DNA of 64,000 bases from Forficula auricularia. Taxonomy: Eukaryota; Arthropoda; Insecta; Dermaptera; Forficulidae. Shown here piece after piece: positions 19,289 through 31,152 of the stretch. The stretch is from assembly GCA_024734495.1 (NCBI GenBank), contig JALMQS010000128.1, positions 21,706,632 to 21,770,631 of the forward strand, read 5' to 3'. Under the pieces are notes generated by a model. It was not told the DNA's origin. It did no database searches and saw only the letters and a program-made list of their open reading frames with translations. Both the position numbers and the translations under genes were made by a program. Position 1 is the stretch's first letter. Every line of letters starts with the position of its first letter.

Positions 19289-19456
19289 GTGTATATCTCA
19301 TAGATGCAATATTATTTCTCTTTTTTCTCGGTCTTTTCTATTTAAAGAATAGTTTTAATTGAAAATTTACTTTTTAAAGTTTTAAATAATATTAAGTATA
19401 TATAATATATAATTGAATGAATAAATAATAAAATGTTCTTTATTTTTTTATTATAG

Positions 19457-19687
19457 TATATAAACCCCTACGGAACATTCTATGCTACTACTCCGACTGG
19501 AGCGGCTACAGGGCCTGGAGGAACAAGCATCCTGCATGCAGTGCCAATGGGTGGCCCAGAAGGACCACCTGATCACTCGACAGCGACGTCTCCGGATGAA
19601 AACGCCGCAGCCGCTGCAGCAGCAATTGCAGCTTCATACCATTCTTCTGCATATGCTTCACAACAACAACAACAGTCTCTCAAATAA
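19457..19687 (+). CDS. shep: alan shepard/RBMS-type protein, terminal coding exon
   Basis: The acceptor is TTTTTATTATAG (AG 19455-19456). 76 codons plus TAA (19685-19687) in phase 0 with the previous exon: YINPYGTFYATTPTG ... TSILHAVPMGGPEGPP ... STATSPDENAAAAAAAIAAS ... AYASQQQQQSLK. The SYI-P-G-Y pattern after the LQLG block fits the GTYMPA-type segment of RBMS proteins. Ala- and Gln-rich runs at the extreme C-terminus are low complexity. Together the three exons give the last 179 or so residues. A different frame of 88 codons starting at 19482 is a shadow. Confidence 0.8.
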   Translation, partial: YINPYGTFYATTPTGAATGPGGTSILHAVPMGGPEGPPDHSTATSPDENAAAAAAAIAASYHSSAYASQQQQQSLK

Positions 19688-20506
19688 TCAACCATCTCCA
19701 CGAAGACTTTTAAAAAATGACGAATTCACGACTGCATCCTCTTACTGAATTTCGAAGGAATTATCTTTCCTTAACTTCTTAATATCCGTTATCCTAATTA
19801 TTTTCCAAACCTAACCTTAGCCCCTAATTTGTTGTCTCTTTTATAAAATCAACGTATTTTATTTTAAAAATTCCAGTAAATCAAAATTTTTATTCGCGCT
19901 TTAAGTAGGAACAGGTCGTTTTGTTAGTGCAATTTTGATGTCTTCAATTTAAGCGAGATAATAATAAGAATATTCTCGTTAGTGACCTAATGATACCATT
20001 TAATGAGATACTTCTCACTTTTCAAATACATTTAAATTTCATCTCGCCAAGGTCCAGTAAAGAAAGTGCTTATTTATTAAAAGCACGATTCCAAAGATCC
20101 CAAAAGAATTAACTTCCGAATAGATAATTTTAAAAAACTGACCTTTACATAAATTGAGAGATAAACGAAACATCTTAAAACAATAATAATGAGATCTCAT
20201 GAAACATTTCTATGTGGCCTAAAAAAGCTCGAAAAAAACTATAATTTAGAAATCATTCGATTTATAAATTATTTTTATGCTTATAAGCCAATTTGAAGTG
20301 TTAAATTAATTTTACTTATTTCTGTTATTGTTTTAATTTGTTAATATTTTTATAATAAAAACAAATATTATAATCAGTTTCCAAAAATAATTTTGGAATT
20401 GACCAAATGCTATATTAGTCAGGTTGCCCAATACTAGACAAAACGTGGCACAATTTTTTCGCTATTGTGTTTTGAGCCTGTCGTTGATTCTTAACGACAG
20501 CTTAAA
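19688..20506 (+). other. Proximal 3' UTR of the shep-like gene
   Basis: Sequence after the stop is AT-rich and has no TE ends for the first 700 bp. Several AATAAA hexamers occur (for example near 20353), so I cannot choose a cleavage site. Neuronal RNA-binding-protein genes often have long, AU-rich 3' UTRs; extension beyond 20.5 kb is inference. Confidence 0.5.
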
Positions 20507-20674
20507 AACGTCTGATCGCTGCATAATTCTGTTGCTCAGGCGTAGTATCTACTGCTCATGCGCAGTAGATAATAATAGCCCCATTGCTTCAACGTCTGAT
20601 CGCTGCATAATTCTGTTGCGCAGGCGTAGTATCTACTGCTTATCCGCAGTAGATAATAATAGCCCCATTGCCTC
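20507..20674. repeat. 84-bp tandem duplication with internal palindromes
   Basis: Two 84-bp units start at 20507 and 20591 (AACGTCTGATCGCTGCATAA...). Each carries ATCTACTGC-TCAT/TTAT-GCAGTAGAT-type hairpins (ATCTACTGCTCATGCGCAGTAGAT in unit 1). Only a handful of substitutions separate them. Confidence 0.85.
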
Positions 20675-21501
20675 AGTTTTTTCACCTCACCAGCAGCCCT
20701 TGGCATAATCCCTACCTAGTGGTAGATAAAACGATCTTGCCATCAGACGGTCCACTTTCAACTTCGTCTATGGTGATCAACGAATGTTATCTCAAGACTG
20801 ACTGTTCAGTACTGTTTTCAATTGGGCCACAGTACATTTGTATATAAGCCAAGTACAGTGAGACGTTCTGTTTGTCGTGCCACATATGTATTGGAGGACC
20901 AGTCAACATTTCAATTAAACGTTAGAATCATTGGTCAAAAATTAAGCATTCATATCATAAAGCATGTACATAAACCGTTCATAATCGTTTTTCGTTATTA
21001 TGAACATTTTTTATGTTATTCTAACTTATAATTGATATAAATTTAAACACCTCTTATCAAATCGAAGCACGAAGGCTTGGAAGATAATTTTTCTTCTCGT
21101 AGCTGAGGCTTCCTTGCAAACAATTTTGTAATAAATTAAATTAGAAATAAAGAAAAAATTGTTCTACAGTCAATCTGGTCCAGATAAATTTTCTCATTTA
21201 GGTAGAGCCTTTTTCATGCTTTCTCAAATTACTTATATCTATTTATAAGTATATGGAATCAAATTTTTTTTCAGACTCATTATCTATAATTTTATAATTT
21301 AAAAATAATAAAATTGAAAAAAAAAATTGCACAGAGTAGAAAAGTTGGTTTTTACCACCCTCTTTGATTATTCATTAAGATAATAATTTTCGCTTACAAA
21401 GCTTTCTATAAAATAATAATCCAATTTATTTTAAACAGTCAGAATATTTGCGCAATAACAGTGATTTTGTCCTAAAATTTACTAGATTCAGTTTGCAGTT
21501 A
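20675..21501. other. Possible 3' UTR / downstream sequence
   Basis: No gene or repeat ends. TGTACATA (Pumilio-type octamer) occurs near 20966, which could be chance in AT-rich DNA. Confidence 0.3.
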
Positions 21502-21566
21502 GGTCTGGCAGCTCAGTAGTAAGCGCTGGACACACGAAGGTCCGGGCTCGATTCCCGGCCTGGCCA
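21502..21566 (+). repeat. tRNA-like sequence (SINE head or tRNA pseudogene)
   Basis: The GCTCAGTAGTAAGCGC D-arm and a full T-arm (CCGGG-CTCGATT-CCCGG) are present, and the ends GGTCTGG / CCTGGCC pair at 6 of 7 positions. The anticodon arm does not form a normal 5-bp stem and the variable loop is missing, so a functional tRNA is unlikely. AT-rich sequence follows. Confidence 0.55.
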
Positions 21567-23160
21567 GATGTCTGTATAATGATTTTTTTCTTTATTTCTA
21601 ATTTAATTTATTATATAAATGATAGGTATTTGAATATAGCATTGAGATAAATAAGTATTCTTGGAACTGATTTTGATTTTAGATATCTTTTAATAAACTT
21701 TTCTTTTAAATACCTACAAATTTAGTATTCGTACTAAAATATATATTTAAAAGGAAAAAATTGAATTGTTATTATTATTTTAAAAATTATTTTTCGATAT
21801 TTTATATGTATTTTATTTATTTTTTTTTCTTTGTTTTTTTCATTGAATTTTTTTTTTTTTATTGTACATTATATTTTAAATCGGAAAAAAAGCAACAGCT
21901 ATTAAATCAAATTTTTAAACTGTACCATATATTTTTTAAAATAAAAATATTTTGCACTTAGATTTTTTATAGAAAATTTTCCTATTTTCTTATGACTTAA
22001 ATTCAATCTGAATTTGACTGAAATTTTGATTTTTTAATTAAAGTCTTAAGAAAATTCAATTTTTATAAAAAAAAAACAAAACAAAAATATAATAAAAAGT
22101 TATAAGTAATTCAATTAAAACTTTTTAATTCACAAATTATTTTTCTTTTTTTTTAATTTCTCATAATCAAAGAAATTTTTGCCTACCTTTCTAGATATAT
22201 TTTAGGATTAATTTTAAAGTTATATATGTTTTATTTAATTTATTTATAAAATTCATCATCGCCCTAACATTTAGGAAAATTCCATTATGATAAGAAATTT
22301 CAAAATTGATCTAAATTTTTATTTTAGATTTTTTTTTTTTATTTTGATAGAAAATACAATTTATTTTCATGTATATATATATATAAATATATAAAAGATG
22401 GAATTACCGTTAAAGAATTGCTCAAAGATATCTATTAAATATGTATGTTCACTTGTTCACCCTATATTTAGAGCGTCTTAAAATTATTTGCCTACCGGTC
22501 GTTTCAAAAGTATCACTAAATAAATCCGGCCAAAAAGAAATTTTATAATTTTATATGAGATTATAAATTTTCGAAATCAATCTTTGAAAAAAGAAAAATT
22601 AAAAAAAAAAAAATTTGGTTTAATAGACATTTGCCAAAAGAAAATATTGTTCCTTGAAATATTATATAAATTAACTTAATAGGCAATTATTTTTCATTTT
22701 TTTATCTTTTTTAAATATTTTTTTCATAAAAATTTTACTCTAGAATTTCTATTTAATAATTTTTAATATTTTGACCCCCAAATCTCTAACTTGGAATGTG
22801 TTCATGAAAAAAATTATCAGATTTTTTATTAAAATTTTAAAAATATATAAATATATATTTCAAAAAATGATTTTTTTTTTAAATAAATAAAAAAAAAAAT
22901 CAAAAACATAGTTTTTTTTCGAAAATTCGAAATAAATCTAGTTTTTCCATTTTAAAATTTTTTATATAGTTTTTAATATTTCAAAATAAACTAGAAAAAC
23001 ATTCACTCTCAATATAAATTTTAAAGAATATCCATTGGATATCTGCCTATATAAGTCATTTTTTATTAACTTATTTTAAACTTTATTTATTTATTTTATT
23101 ATTATTATTATTATTATTAGATACCGTGCCTTTTTAAAATAGATGTCTCTATATATTGAA
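21567..23160. other. Very AT-rich tract, nothing recognised
   Basis: Homopolymer A and T runs throughout. No TE ends or coding. It may be 3' UTR or intergenic sequence. Confidence 0.35.
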
Positions 23161-23345
23161 GAGGTGTCGGTGGCCTAGTTGTTTTAAGGCTAGACTACCA
23201 AGTGTATAGGAGGATTCGAGATCTATTTTCGGTCCATAAGTTCTAACACTGACTTTACTGACACCTCGGCACTACCCAGGCCACAATTGAGTACCAGGGA
23301 TATTAAGGGGAGAAAAACTGGCCACCTCACCTCGAAAAGCCCTTA
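23161..23345 (+). repeat. SINE-like tRNA-derived repeat
   Basis: GGTGTCGGTGGCCTAGTTG (A-box-like) and GGAGGATTCGAGATC (B-box-like, 23207-23222) are spaced as in a tRNA. A unique body follows with CACCTCGGCACTACCCAGGCC and GAGTACCAGGGATATTAAG. No clear target duplication or A-tail, so old. Confidence 0.5.
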
Positions 23346-25053
23346 ATTTGTAAAATTTAACGGGTTAGAAAATTGATTCTGTAAATGAAAATGAGTTTTT
23401 ATACTAAGTATACGAATTAAGTTTACTTTTTGGGCTGGGTATTCAACTTAATGTACTTGCAACACACTCGGGCATACTTGATGAACATGCTAACTTGACA
23501 TTTCTGCTCTGAATGTATGAAGGCTCACAGAACACTCGAGTGCGGTGCCAATGCATTAAGTCATACCCTATAATAATTATTAAAACATCTCCAGAACTAT
23601 AGACCGAATCGTCGTGTACTTAAAATAAACATTTTATACAATTTTTCTATTTAAATCTTAGAATTTTAATTTAGAAAAAATATTAATTATCAAACTAATC
23701 ACCAAATTCTTAGCAAAATGAGGTGATGTTGGCTGGTAGAAATCAGAACCCAACTTTCTGAGCAACCCTTGGCCCTCACTGATGTACCACTGGACTGCTT
23801 TACCTTTTATACATACTTAAACAGAAAATTGCTTAAAAAGTCTGGATTGAAAAAGTATCTTATTGATTGATTGGGAAAATTTTACATAAAATGAAATAAA
23901 TTAAATAATGATCACTAGCGACCATTAAAAGAGAATAACCTCTTAAAAAATTTCAATATAATTTTATCAATATTTTTTTAAATAATTAAAGGAAATTATT
24001 TTCCATTGGACGAATTTTTTAAGTCCTAACTAAAAGGCTCTTTTTATAAAATAATAAATGAAAAACTAGCATTACAATAAATGTCGAAAATTCTTTACGC
24101 ATTTCTGGATTATAAAAGTTTATTCATATTTTTTAATTTAATGCATTTTACACATACAAATATACAAAAAAAATTTAGTTTTTATTTTGATATGACTTAA
24201 TAATAATAATAATAATAATAATAAACTTTGAAGCCAATTTTTATTCGCGTGCGAAAAGAAAGAAAATCTTTATTAAAAAAAGAAAATGAAAAAAAAAATA
24301 AAAAAAATAAAAATAAAAAAAAAAACTATTTTCCAAAGCTTTCATCTTTGAGAGTAAGCTTTGATGACTGTTATTACATATTTAATTGTAGTGATTGATA
24401 AAGGAGAAAAATGATATGATTGGAAAAATTTTTGATGACCTTTACACAATAGATATATTGAAAAAGAAAAACATTGGATAAAAAATTTTTTAAAAATCTA
24501 AAAAAAAAAAAAATAAATAAAAATAAATATCAAGGATTTAAAGAAGACTTGCTCTAGAAGGGTTTGTACGTTTCAAGGACTTGCACATTTTGAATATTAC
24601 ACAAAACAATTTTTTTAAAACTTTTTCTAGAAATAAATTCAATTGAAATTCGTCCACATTGGAAGTTCATACTATAAACAATAATGATTATAAATTATCT
24701 ACTTTATAATAAGTCATAATCGTTTAGTTAATTTCTATTATTATTATTACATATCTCTATTATATTGTTATTATATTTCAATTATTTATAAATCCTTGAA
24801 TACTCTTCGTTTTTTCCCCCATCTTTTCATAAAGAAATTATACTTTTTTTGGCATTTGTTAAATAAATATTTTGTAATCTGAACAATTAAGGGAAGATAT
24901 AGGTACTCACACCTCTATGAGGTAATTTATTATCAATAATTTATTAAACATATTTTCTTAAAGTATAATCTTCTTATATCTTTAAGCGATTTCTTTATTT
25001 TCTCTTAATTTTTGAGATAAAAATGTCTGGAATTTTTTTATCCCGAATTTGAC
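23346..25053. other. AT-rich sequence with (TAA)n run
   Basis: A (TAA)8 array lies at about 24201-24224. Otherwise there are poly(A)-rich stretches and no gene. Confidence 0.35.
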
Positions 25054-25561
25054 TTAAGGTAGTTCTTTTACAAATGCAAAAATTCAAGAAGTCTTCGAAA
25101 CTTGGAATATAAGTCATTAAAAGCACAATAAACTCACTATTAAAATTTGAAGACGATTTACCACACCAAACATGAAATAATTGCAATTAAAAATGAATTT
25201 TTTTACATATGGTAGATTGGGAAAGGGTGGGAAAATTATCATTATTTTATTTTTTTTCATTGAAGGACTTAAACCATCTTGATGAAAAACTAATATTTGT
25301 TAGAATAATATATTCGGAGTCACTTAAAAAAAAATTGAAATTATTTACCTCGTAGTTTTTTGATAAAAAATAAAAAAATATTTGGGTTATTATTTTTAGT
25401 GGAGGGGATATAAGATCAATGGCTTGGAAACGATCCATTCGTAAAGAGGAGTACAGTCACGTTAAAAAAACATAACCTGAAATGCTAGCACCGTTCATAT
25501 GTATAGAGTGGTTACGAGGCTAATACTTTTTGTGTGGATCGTCGCGAAAGAACTACCTTAA
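25054..25561 (+). mobile_element. TTAA-flanked MITE (508 bp), copy 1
   Basis: TTAAGGTAGTTCTTTTACAA at the left and GTCGCGAAAGAACTACCTTAA-type right end are inverted repeats; TTAA lies at both boundaries (25054-25057, 25558-25561). Same family and orientation at 27792-28038 (left-truncated) and 29398-29935. TTAA duplications are typical of piggyBac-type elements, but the terminal GGTAG is not the usual CCC start. Confidence 0.75.
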
Positions 25562-25911
25562 AGAACCAGTACCCCACTTAAAATTTCTAATGAACAATTT
25601 TCAAGTGCTCATGCTCAACCCGAGTGTGTTGCAAGTGCATTAAGTAAAATATACCTACTATTAGATATTTATTTTACTTAATAAACAAAAAGAGATTTTG
25701 ATGATATTGTTTAACTTATATAGAAGAATTCAGGAATTTATTTATTTGTTTTTGAATAATTTTAATATACTTTATGGATAAATGGCTGTAGAAATTGTGA
25801 AATTGAAAAAAAAGATATTCTTTAAGCCAGATGTTGGGATGTATATCGTAGTTATTAATATTTATTCCCCCTTCTTCGGATCTTGACCTCTCAAAATAAT
25901 ATATATATATA

Positions 25912-25974
<63 letters not shown>

Positions 25975-27791
25975 CTTAAAGGGAATAATGATAAAAATGT
26001 TATTTGTATATTCTCTAAAACAGTACTCTTCGAAGTTGAGAAAATCAAGTCCTCGAAACATCTGCTTAATTATAATAATAATAAATATAATAATTGACTG
26101 ACGGACTCACTTCCAACTTAATTTCATAATTATATTATATAAATATTAAGAATAACTAATGATTATGACATACTATTTTTTTACAAAGATTTTTTTAATT
26201 TTTTTTTATTAGAATTCTGGAAGAAGTTTTAAAAATTTCCATTTTTTGATATTTCAAAATGAGAAACTCTCCTTATGCGAAATTCCCCCTGTAACGAACC
26301 AAGTTTTGAGTCGTAGGTTTTAGAGTTTCTAGGTATTAGATTTTTAGATTTTTAGGTTTATGAATCGCAAATTTATATTAGCATGTGTATAATTATTTTA
26401 ACTTGTGAGTTTTTATAATTATACACCTATAAATTAATAGACTTTGTACATATATAGTTTTTAATTTTAAAAATTTGAAAAAAAAGAAAACATGCATGAA
26501 TAAAAAAAAAAAAAAATCAATGCCGCTTTGCATTTTAGCTAAGTAGTTTTCAATTTATTGTAAGTTTTTAGAATTTAGGTCGATAAAAAAAAATAATTAT
26601 AGTGTTAAAAAAAAATCGAAATCGATAATTTTTTAATCTTTTTTAATTAATTGCCGAGAATATATTGGAGAAAATATATTTTTGCCAATTTTTTTAGTTT
26701 GGAATAATTTATATCTATATATATATATATTTACATAAAGATAGAGACGTGGGATATGATTTTTCAAAGCCTGACCCCCCCAAAATCTCATTGTTCCATA
26801 AACAACCCTTCCTTTCAACTCTTTTCCATCTCCATACTTGTCTTTACTATCAGCTTTCCCTGTGTTTTAGAGTGAAGTCTTAAGTGACCTTAGTTTCCCT
26901 TCTATCGGAACAAATTCCCTTCGAACTCTGTAAAAAAATCTATATATATAGGTATATATATATATATTTGTTAATTTTCCCCCTTCCTTCTGAACTGTTT
27001 TTAAGAAGAGTGACAATTCTAGTTAGTGTTTATCATTGACAGAACATTTAGATTATGAAAATAATAAAATAAAAAGAATTTATTTTGTTATAAATAAATC
27101 CTAAAAAAAAATAATAAACATTTGTGAAGGTAAAAAAAAAACTTGTTTCTTAATATAAAAATAAAAAAAAAAAATTAAAAATAAAAAAAAATGTGAAAGT
27201 ATAGAAATGAAGAAATATTTTCAAAATAAATTTATATATATATATATTTATATATACATATCTATATCTATAGTTTTAATTATTAAAGATTTTAGAAGAA
27301 CGATATAGATATGTATATAAATATAAAATGAAATCGGCTCTATTTGCCTGGTAATTGCAAAAGTGAACATAGTTTTCCCAAAATGCAAAAATATGTTTTT
27401 TAAACAGGTCTAACAAAAATGTGGTCTTCTTCTTAAGGAGCGTAATATACACATCACAATGAGCCTAATAGTTATTATAAACAAATTTATATTGCTTCGT
27501 TGTCATCTGATTGTACGTTTGTATATTTTTATTAAGAATCAATATTTTAAGAAAGGATTAAGAGTTTTTAATAAAATTTAGATTATATGTCGATATCAAC
27601 ATTATCTATGAATAAAATATTTATAGAAATTTATCCTTATCAAATTTCAAAATTGCAGAAATCTTAATTCTTAAATCATTAATATCACAGATAATATTAA
27701 TTTTATCAAATAATGTTTTATTAGATGAAATTTATTTTAAATGATTCCTCATTTGCTCGAATCCGACTTCAAGAAATCGTTTGATTACAGA
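25562..27791. other. AT-rich sequence with microsatellites
   Basis: Contains an (AT)n tract at 25898-25973 and shorter TATATA runs at about 26945-26965 and 27233-27270. No coding or TE ends. Confidence 0.4.
25898..25973. repeat. (AT)n microsatellite
   Basis: About 76 bp of nearly pure AT dinucleotides, with one AATATAATAT interruption near 25911. Confidence 0.95.
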
Positions 27792-28038
27792 AATTGAAAT
27801 TATTTATCTCGTAGTTTTGTTAAAAAATAAAAAAAAAAAACATATTTGGGCGATTATTTTTAGTGGAGGGGATATAAGTTCAATGGCTTGGAAACGATCC
27901 ATTCATAAAGAGGATATAGTATGTGAGAAGTACAGTCACGTTAAAAAAACAACCTAAAATTTTAGCACCCTTCATATGTATAGAGTGTTTACGAGGCTAA
28001 AACTTTTTGTGTAGATTGTCGTGAAATAACTACCTTAA
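27792..28038 (+). mobile_element. TTAA-flanked MITE, left-truncated copy
   Basis: Begins GAAATTGAAATTATTTATCT inside the element and matches to the right end (AACTACCTTAA). The left half is missing. It contains an extra GGATATAGTATGTGA insertion relative to copy 1. Confidence 0.7.
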
Positions 28039-29397
28039 TATCAAATTCGTGCAAATGATGTATTTTCTTCACCATAAAATGCTTAAAATTTTAATTAAGG
28101 TAGCATAATTTGATAAAACTAATATTTACCAAGATACTAATGATTAAAAAAATTTACTAGTGCTACTTTGAAATTTGATAACTATAAATTTTCACGATTA
28201 TTATTTTTTTAAGGATAAAGTTCATATCAACACTATATATATACCTATATTGAATTTCATTAAAAAATTTAATCTATTCTTGAGATATGAATTTTTTTAA
28301 ACAAAATACATACAGATGAGTAATTAAGCAAGATACATTTGCTTTTATAAGCTTTTAGGCTCAAATTGATTAGTAGAATACGCTCCTAAATTGGCGGGTC
28401 ACATTGTTTATTACAACCTGTATATTTCGATTAATTCTTGTATTGCATTCCAGTCTTCCGTTTATCAAATAAAAACTACAAAGACTTCTGAAAATTTCAG
28501 AAAGAATTAAAAAAAATAAATAAAAAAAAATAAAAACTTGTTTGCATATGAATATTTTTTTGCATTCAAATGAATAAATAAAGAGTTTTAACTTGACTGT
28601 GTTTTCTGAGACGTTTTCTTCAATTTTATATATATAAAAAAAAAAAAGAAATGTATTATGTGGTTTTCTTAAAATGTCTTTTGTTTGTTCAATTTCAAAA
28701 TAAAGAAGGAGTGTACAAATGAAAATATGAATGAGAATTAAACAAAGACACTTGCCTTTCCAAAAAAAACTAACATTTACAACATTTCAATCTGTGAAGA
28801 TAAAAATAATTTGAAGAAAAAAAAATCGATAAAATTGAAAAAAAACAAACTATAAAATTAAAACCAATTAAAAAAAAAAAGAAAAAGTCTGAAAATATCG
28901 ATAAAAAAAAAGAAATGATTAGTTGAAAATTTTTTATTATAAATAATTTTACATTAGATATAGATTTTGTTGAATTTTGTCATTGTTTTTTTTTTTGTTA
29001 GATTGATAATCAATTTTGAAAAAAAAGAAGCTTGAAGTTAAAAAAATGGCATTCAAAAAAAATGAACATGATCAAATGAAAATGAAACTTTATAACAAAC
29101 ACATTTTACTCATTGAATTTTATAAATCATCTCTCATTTATCATTTTCATTTGATTGTAATATTAAAAAAAAAAAAAAAAAAAAAATACATATTTTAATA
29201 ATACAGAATTTTTTCAGCCCGGCCTTATTTTTCATAATATTCATTTAAAATTATATCAAAATTATGTTTATACAGGAAGCTCTTCACCAAATACTATTAA
29301 TTTAAATAAAAACAAATCCTTCTCTGATAATAAATCAATTTCATACCTTGAATTCCATTGATCCTTTCTTATATACAATCAGGGGAATTAAGGTAGT
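28039..29397. other. Very AT-rich sequence, nothing recognised
   Basis: Poly(A) and poly(T) tracts. No gene, RNA or repeat ends identified. Confidence 0.35.
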
Positions 29398-29935
29398 TCT
29401 TTCACAAATGCAAAAATTCAAGAAGTCTTTGAAACTTGGAATATATGGTATGTCATTAAAAACATAATACACACACTGTTAAAATTTGAAGACGATTTAC
29501 CACACCAAACATGAAATAATAGCAATTAAAAATGACATTTTTTACATAGGGCAGATAGGGAAAGGGTGGGGATATGATCATTATTTTATTTTTTTTCATT
29601 GAAGGACTTTCACCATCTTGATGAAAAACTAATATTTGTTAGAATAATATATTCGGAATAACTTAAAAAAAAAATTGAAATTATTTACCACTTAGTTTTG
29701 ATAAAAAACAAACATATATGGGCGATTATTTTTAGTGGAGGGGATATAAGCACAATGGCTTGGAAACGATCCGGCAAGTATGTGTGTATCCATATAGAGA
29801 TTTCGTAGTGTGAGTGGACACACGTTAAAAAAAACATAACCTAAAATTTTAGTTCCGTTCATATTTATAGAGTGGTTACGAGGCTAAAACTTTTTGTGTG
29901 GATTGTCGCGACAGAACCTCCTTAACCTGGCTTGG
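29398..29935 (+). mobile_element. TTAA-flanked MITE, copy 3
   Basis: TTAAGGTAGTTCTTTCACAA ... AACCTCCTTAA with TTAA at 29398-29401 and 29932-29935. Full length (538 bp), with a small internal insertion (GTATGTGTGTATCC) relative to copy 1. Confidence 0.75.
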
Positions 29936-30172
29936 GGCACCTGGAAATAAATTTTATGAGTCCTGTAAAAAAACTTTTGTTTATTTTTTTTTAATGCGAT
30001 CGAAACAGTGGCGGCCCCATGGGTAGGCGCGGTTGGGCGAGCGCACAACCCAAATTCTTCTCGCCCAACCGCTCGCAGTCTGCTAAATCGAGCATTTTAT
30101 CAAAAAATATTGAAAAACCCAGTTGATAAAATTACAAAAAGGTAAACATTCGCTTTCAATATAATAGACCTT

Positions 30173-30370
30173 ATACAGGGTGATTTATCGGTCTGTCCTC
30201 TCTTTATAACTCTTACTCTTTTATTTTAAGTCAAAGAGAAAAACTCTTCAAATATAATTTATATGATATATTATTTTCTATCTACGTACCATATGCATTT
30301 GTAAACAGGATGCTCCGTTTACGCGCAACAATATGTAACAATATTTCTTAATGAAACACCCTATATATAT
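30173..30370 (-). mobile_element. MITE, 'AGGGTGTTCC' family, inverted copy
   Basis: Reverse complement of 929-1115, from ATACAGGGTGATTTATCGG to AACACCCTATATATA. The flanking ATTGATAGTAAATTGGATTTCC is also shared. Confidence 0.75.
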
Positions 30371-30536
30371 TTGTATTGATAGTAAATTGGATTTCCTTTA
30401 AAAGAGTATTAAGTAATACGAAAGGGGTATAAGTTAAGAAGTTATTTACCTTTATTCTTTGAATGATATATTTGTATCATGTTATCAATAACAAAGTAAG
30501 CTATGTAACGAATAAAGGTAAAGAAGTTCTTAATTT

Positions 30537-30723
30537 GCGGTTGGGTTAGGGTAGGGGTTAGCGTACCAGCCTGATAACCAAGTGGATCTGGGTTCGAATC
30601 CGACTCGAGGCATCCGGCTAAGATCTGATCCCTTGGTAGAGACAAATTAAAAAATAATAATAATAAGTATCGTAAATTGGCTAGATAGGCCGAAAAGCAA
30701 AAAAAAAAAAATAAATAAAAAAC
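30537..30723 (+). mobile_element. tRNA-derived SINE with 10-bp TSD
   Basis: Flanked by TTCTTAATTT at 30527-30536 and 30724-30733. The head has a GGGTTAGCGTACCAG A-box region and a GGGTTCGAATCCGACTC B-box; the body ends with an A-rich tail (about 30699-30723). 187 bp. A clean retroposed insertion. Confidence 0.8.
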
Positions 30724-30950
30724 TTCTTAATTTATAATTTTAGACCCCTTATTACTTGATACTTTTTTAAAGGGAATCTAATTTACTATCAAAATAAATA
30801 TATATAGGGTGTTCCAAGAAGAAATATAGAGTTAATTTTGTTAAGGGAGAATGGTGTGGGTTCTTGGTAAAACATTTTAAATAAAGTTGAGAAAATTTTG
30901 AGAATTTTTTTAGAAACTTTTTAAAATTTAAAATATAAAATACTAGGTAG

Positions 30951-31152
30951 TTAAAGGAATCGTAGGGAGTTGGACAAGACTTTAAATTAAATTAAATACA
31001 AGCTTTGATTAAATATGCCATACGTTTCGTTGCTGTTTTGCAACTTCCTCAGTGGCTCATTTAATCAAAACTTGTATTTAATTTAATTTAAAGTCTTGTC
31101 CAACTCCCTACGATTCCTTTAATTATTAATCATGGACACGAATAATGAAATA
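30951..31152 (-). mobile_element. Foldback element with 11-bp TSD and hammerhead-like core
   Basis: 202 bp flanked by ATACTAGGTAG at 30940-30950 and 31153-31163. The arms 30951-31017 and 31053-31122 are inverted (GGAATCGTAGGGAGTTGGAC at the left). On the minus strand the loop reads CTGAGGA (31052-31046), A, GTTGC, a 6-nt loop, GCAAC, GAAA (31028-31025), CGTA, and is closed by GCCA/TGGC plus GATTAAAT/ATTTAATC. This is the arrangement of a type I hammerhead ribozyme with an extra A after the first box. The right end continues ATTATTAATCATGGACACG. A long duplication implies target-primed insertion. Confidence 0.75.
31024..31052 (-). ncRNA. Candidate hammerhead ribozyme core
   Basis: Boxes CTGAGGA and GAAA enclose a 5-bp helix II (GTTGC/GCAAC). 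GAAACGTA would put cleavage after the A at 31021. Helix I is 4 bp, a 2x2 internal loop, then 8 bp. Helix III would be only ACGU with no loop, which cannot close in cis; a dimer might form it. Self-cleavage is inferred, not shown. Confidence 0.5.

Noticed and set aside
19482..19748. 88-codon plus-strand ORF over the last shep-like exon
   Set aside because: Different frame from the one that joins in phase with the two upstream exons; its text is Gln/Leu-rich shadow of CAG/GCA repeats.
21502..21566. Functional tRNA gene
   Set aside because: Good T-arm but no proper anticodon stem and one acceptor mismatch; treated as SINE head or pseudogene.
24180..24230. CRISPR-like or regulatory repeat
   Set aside because: Plain (TAA)n microsatellite; no spaced direct repeats anywhere in the window suggest CRISPR, which is not expected in an animal genome.
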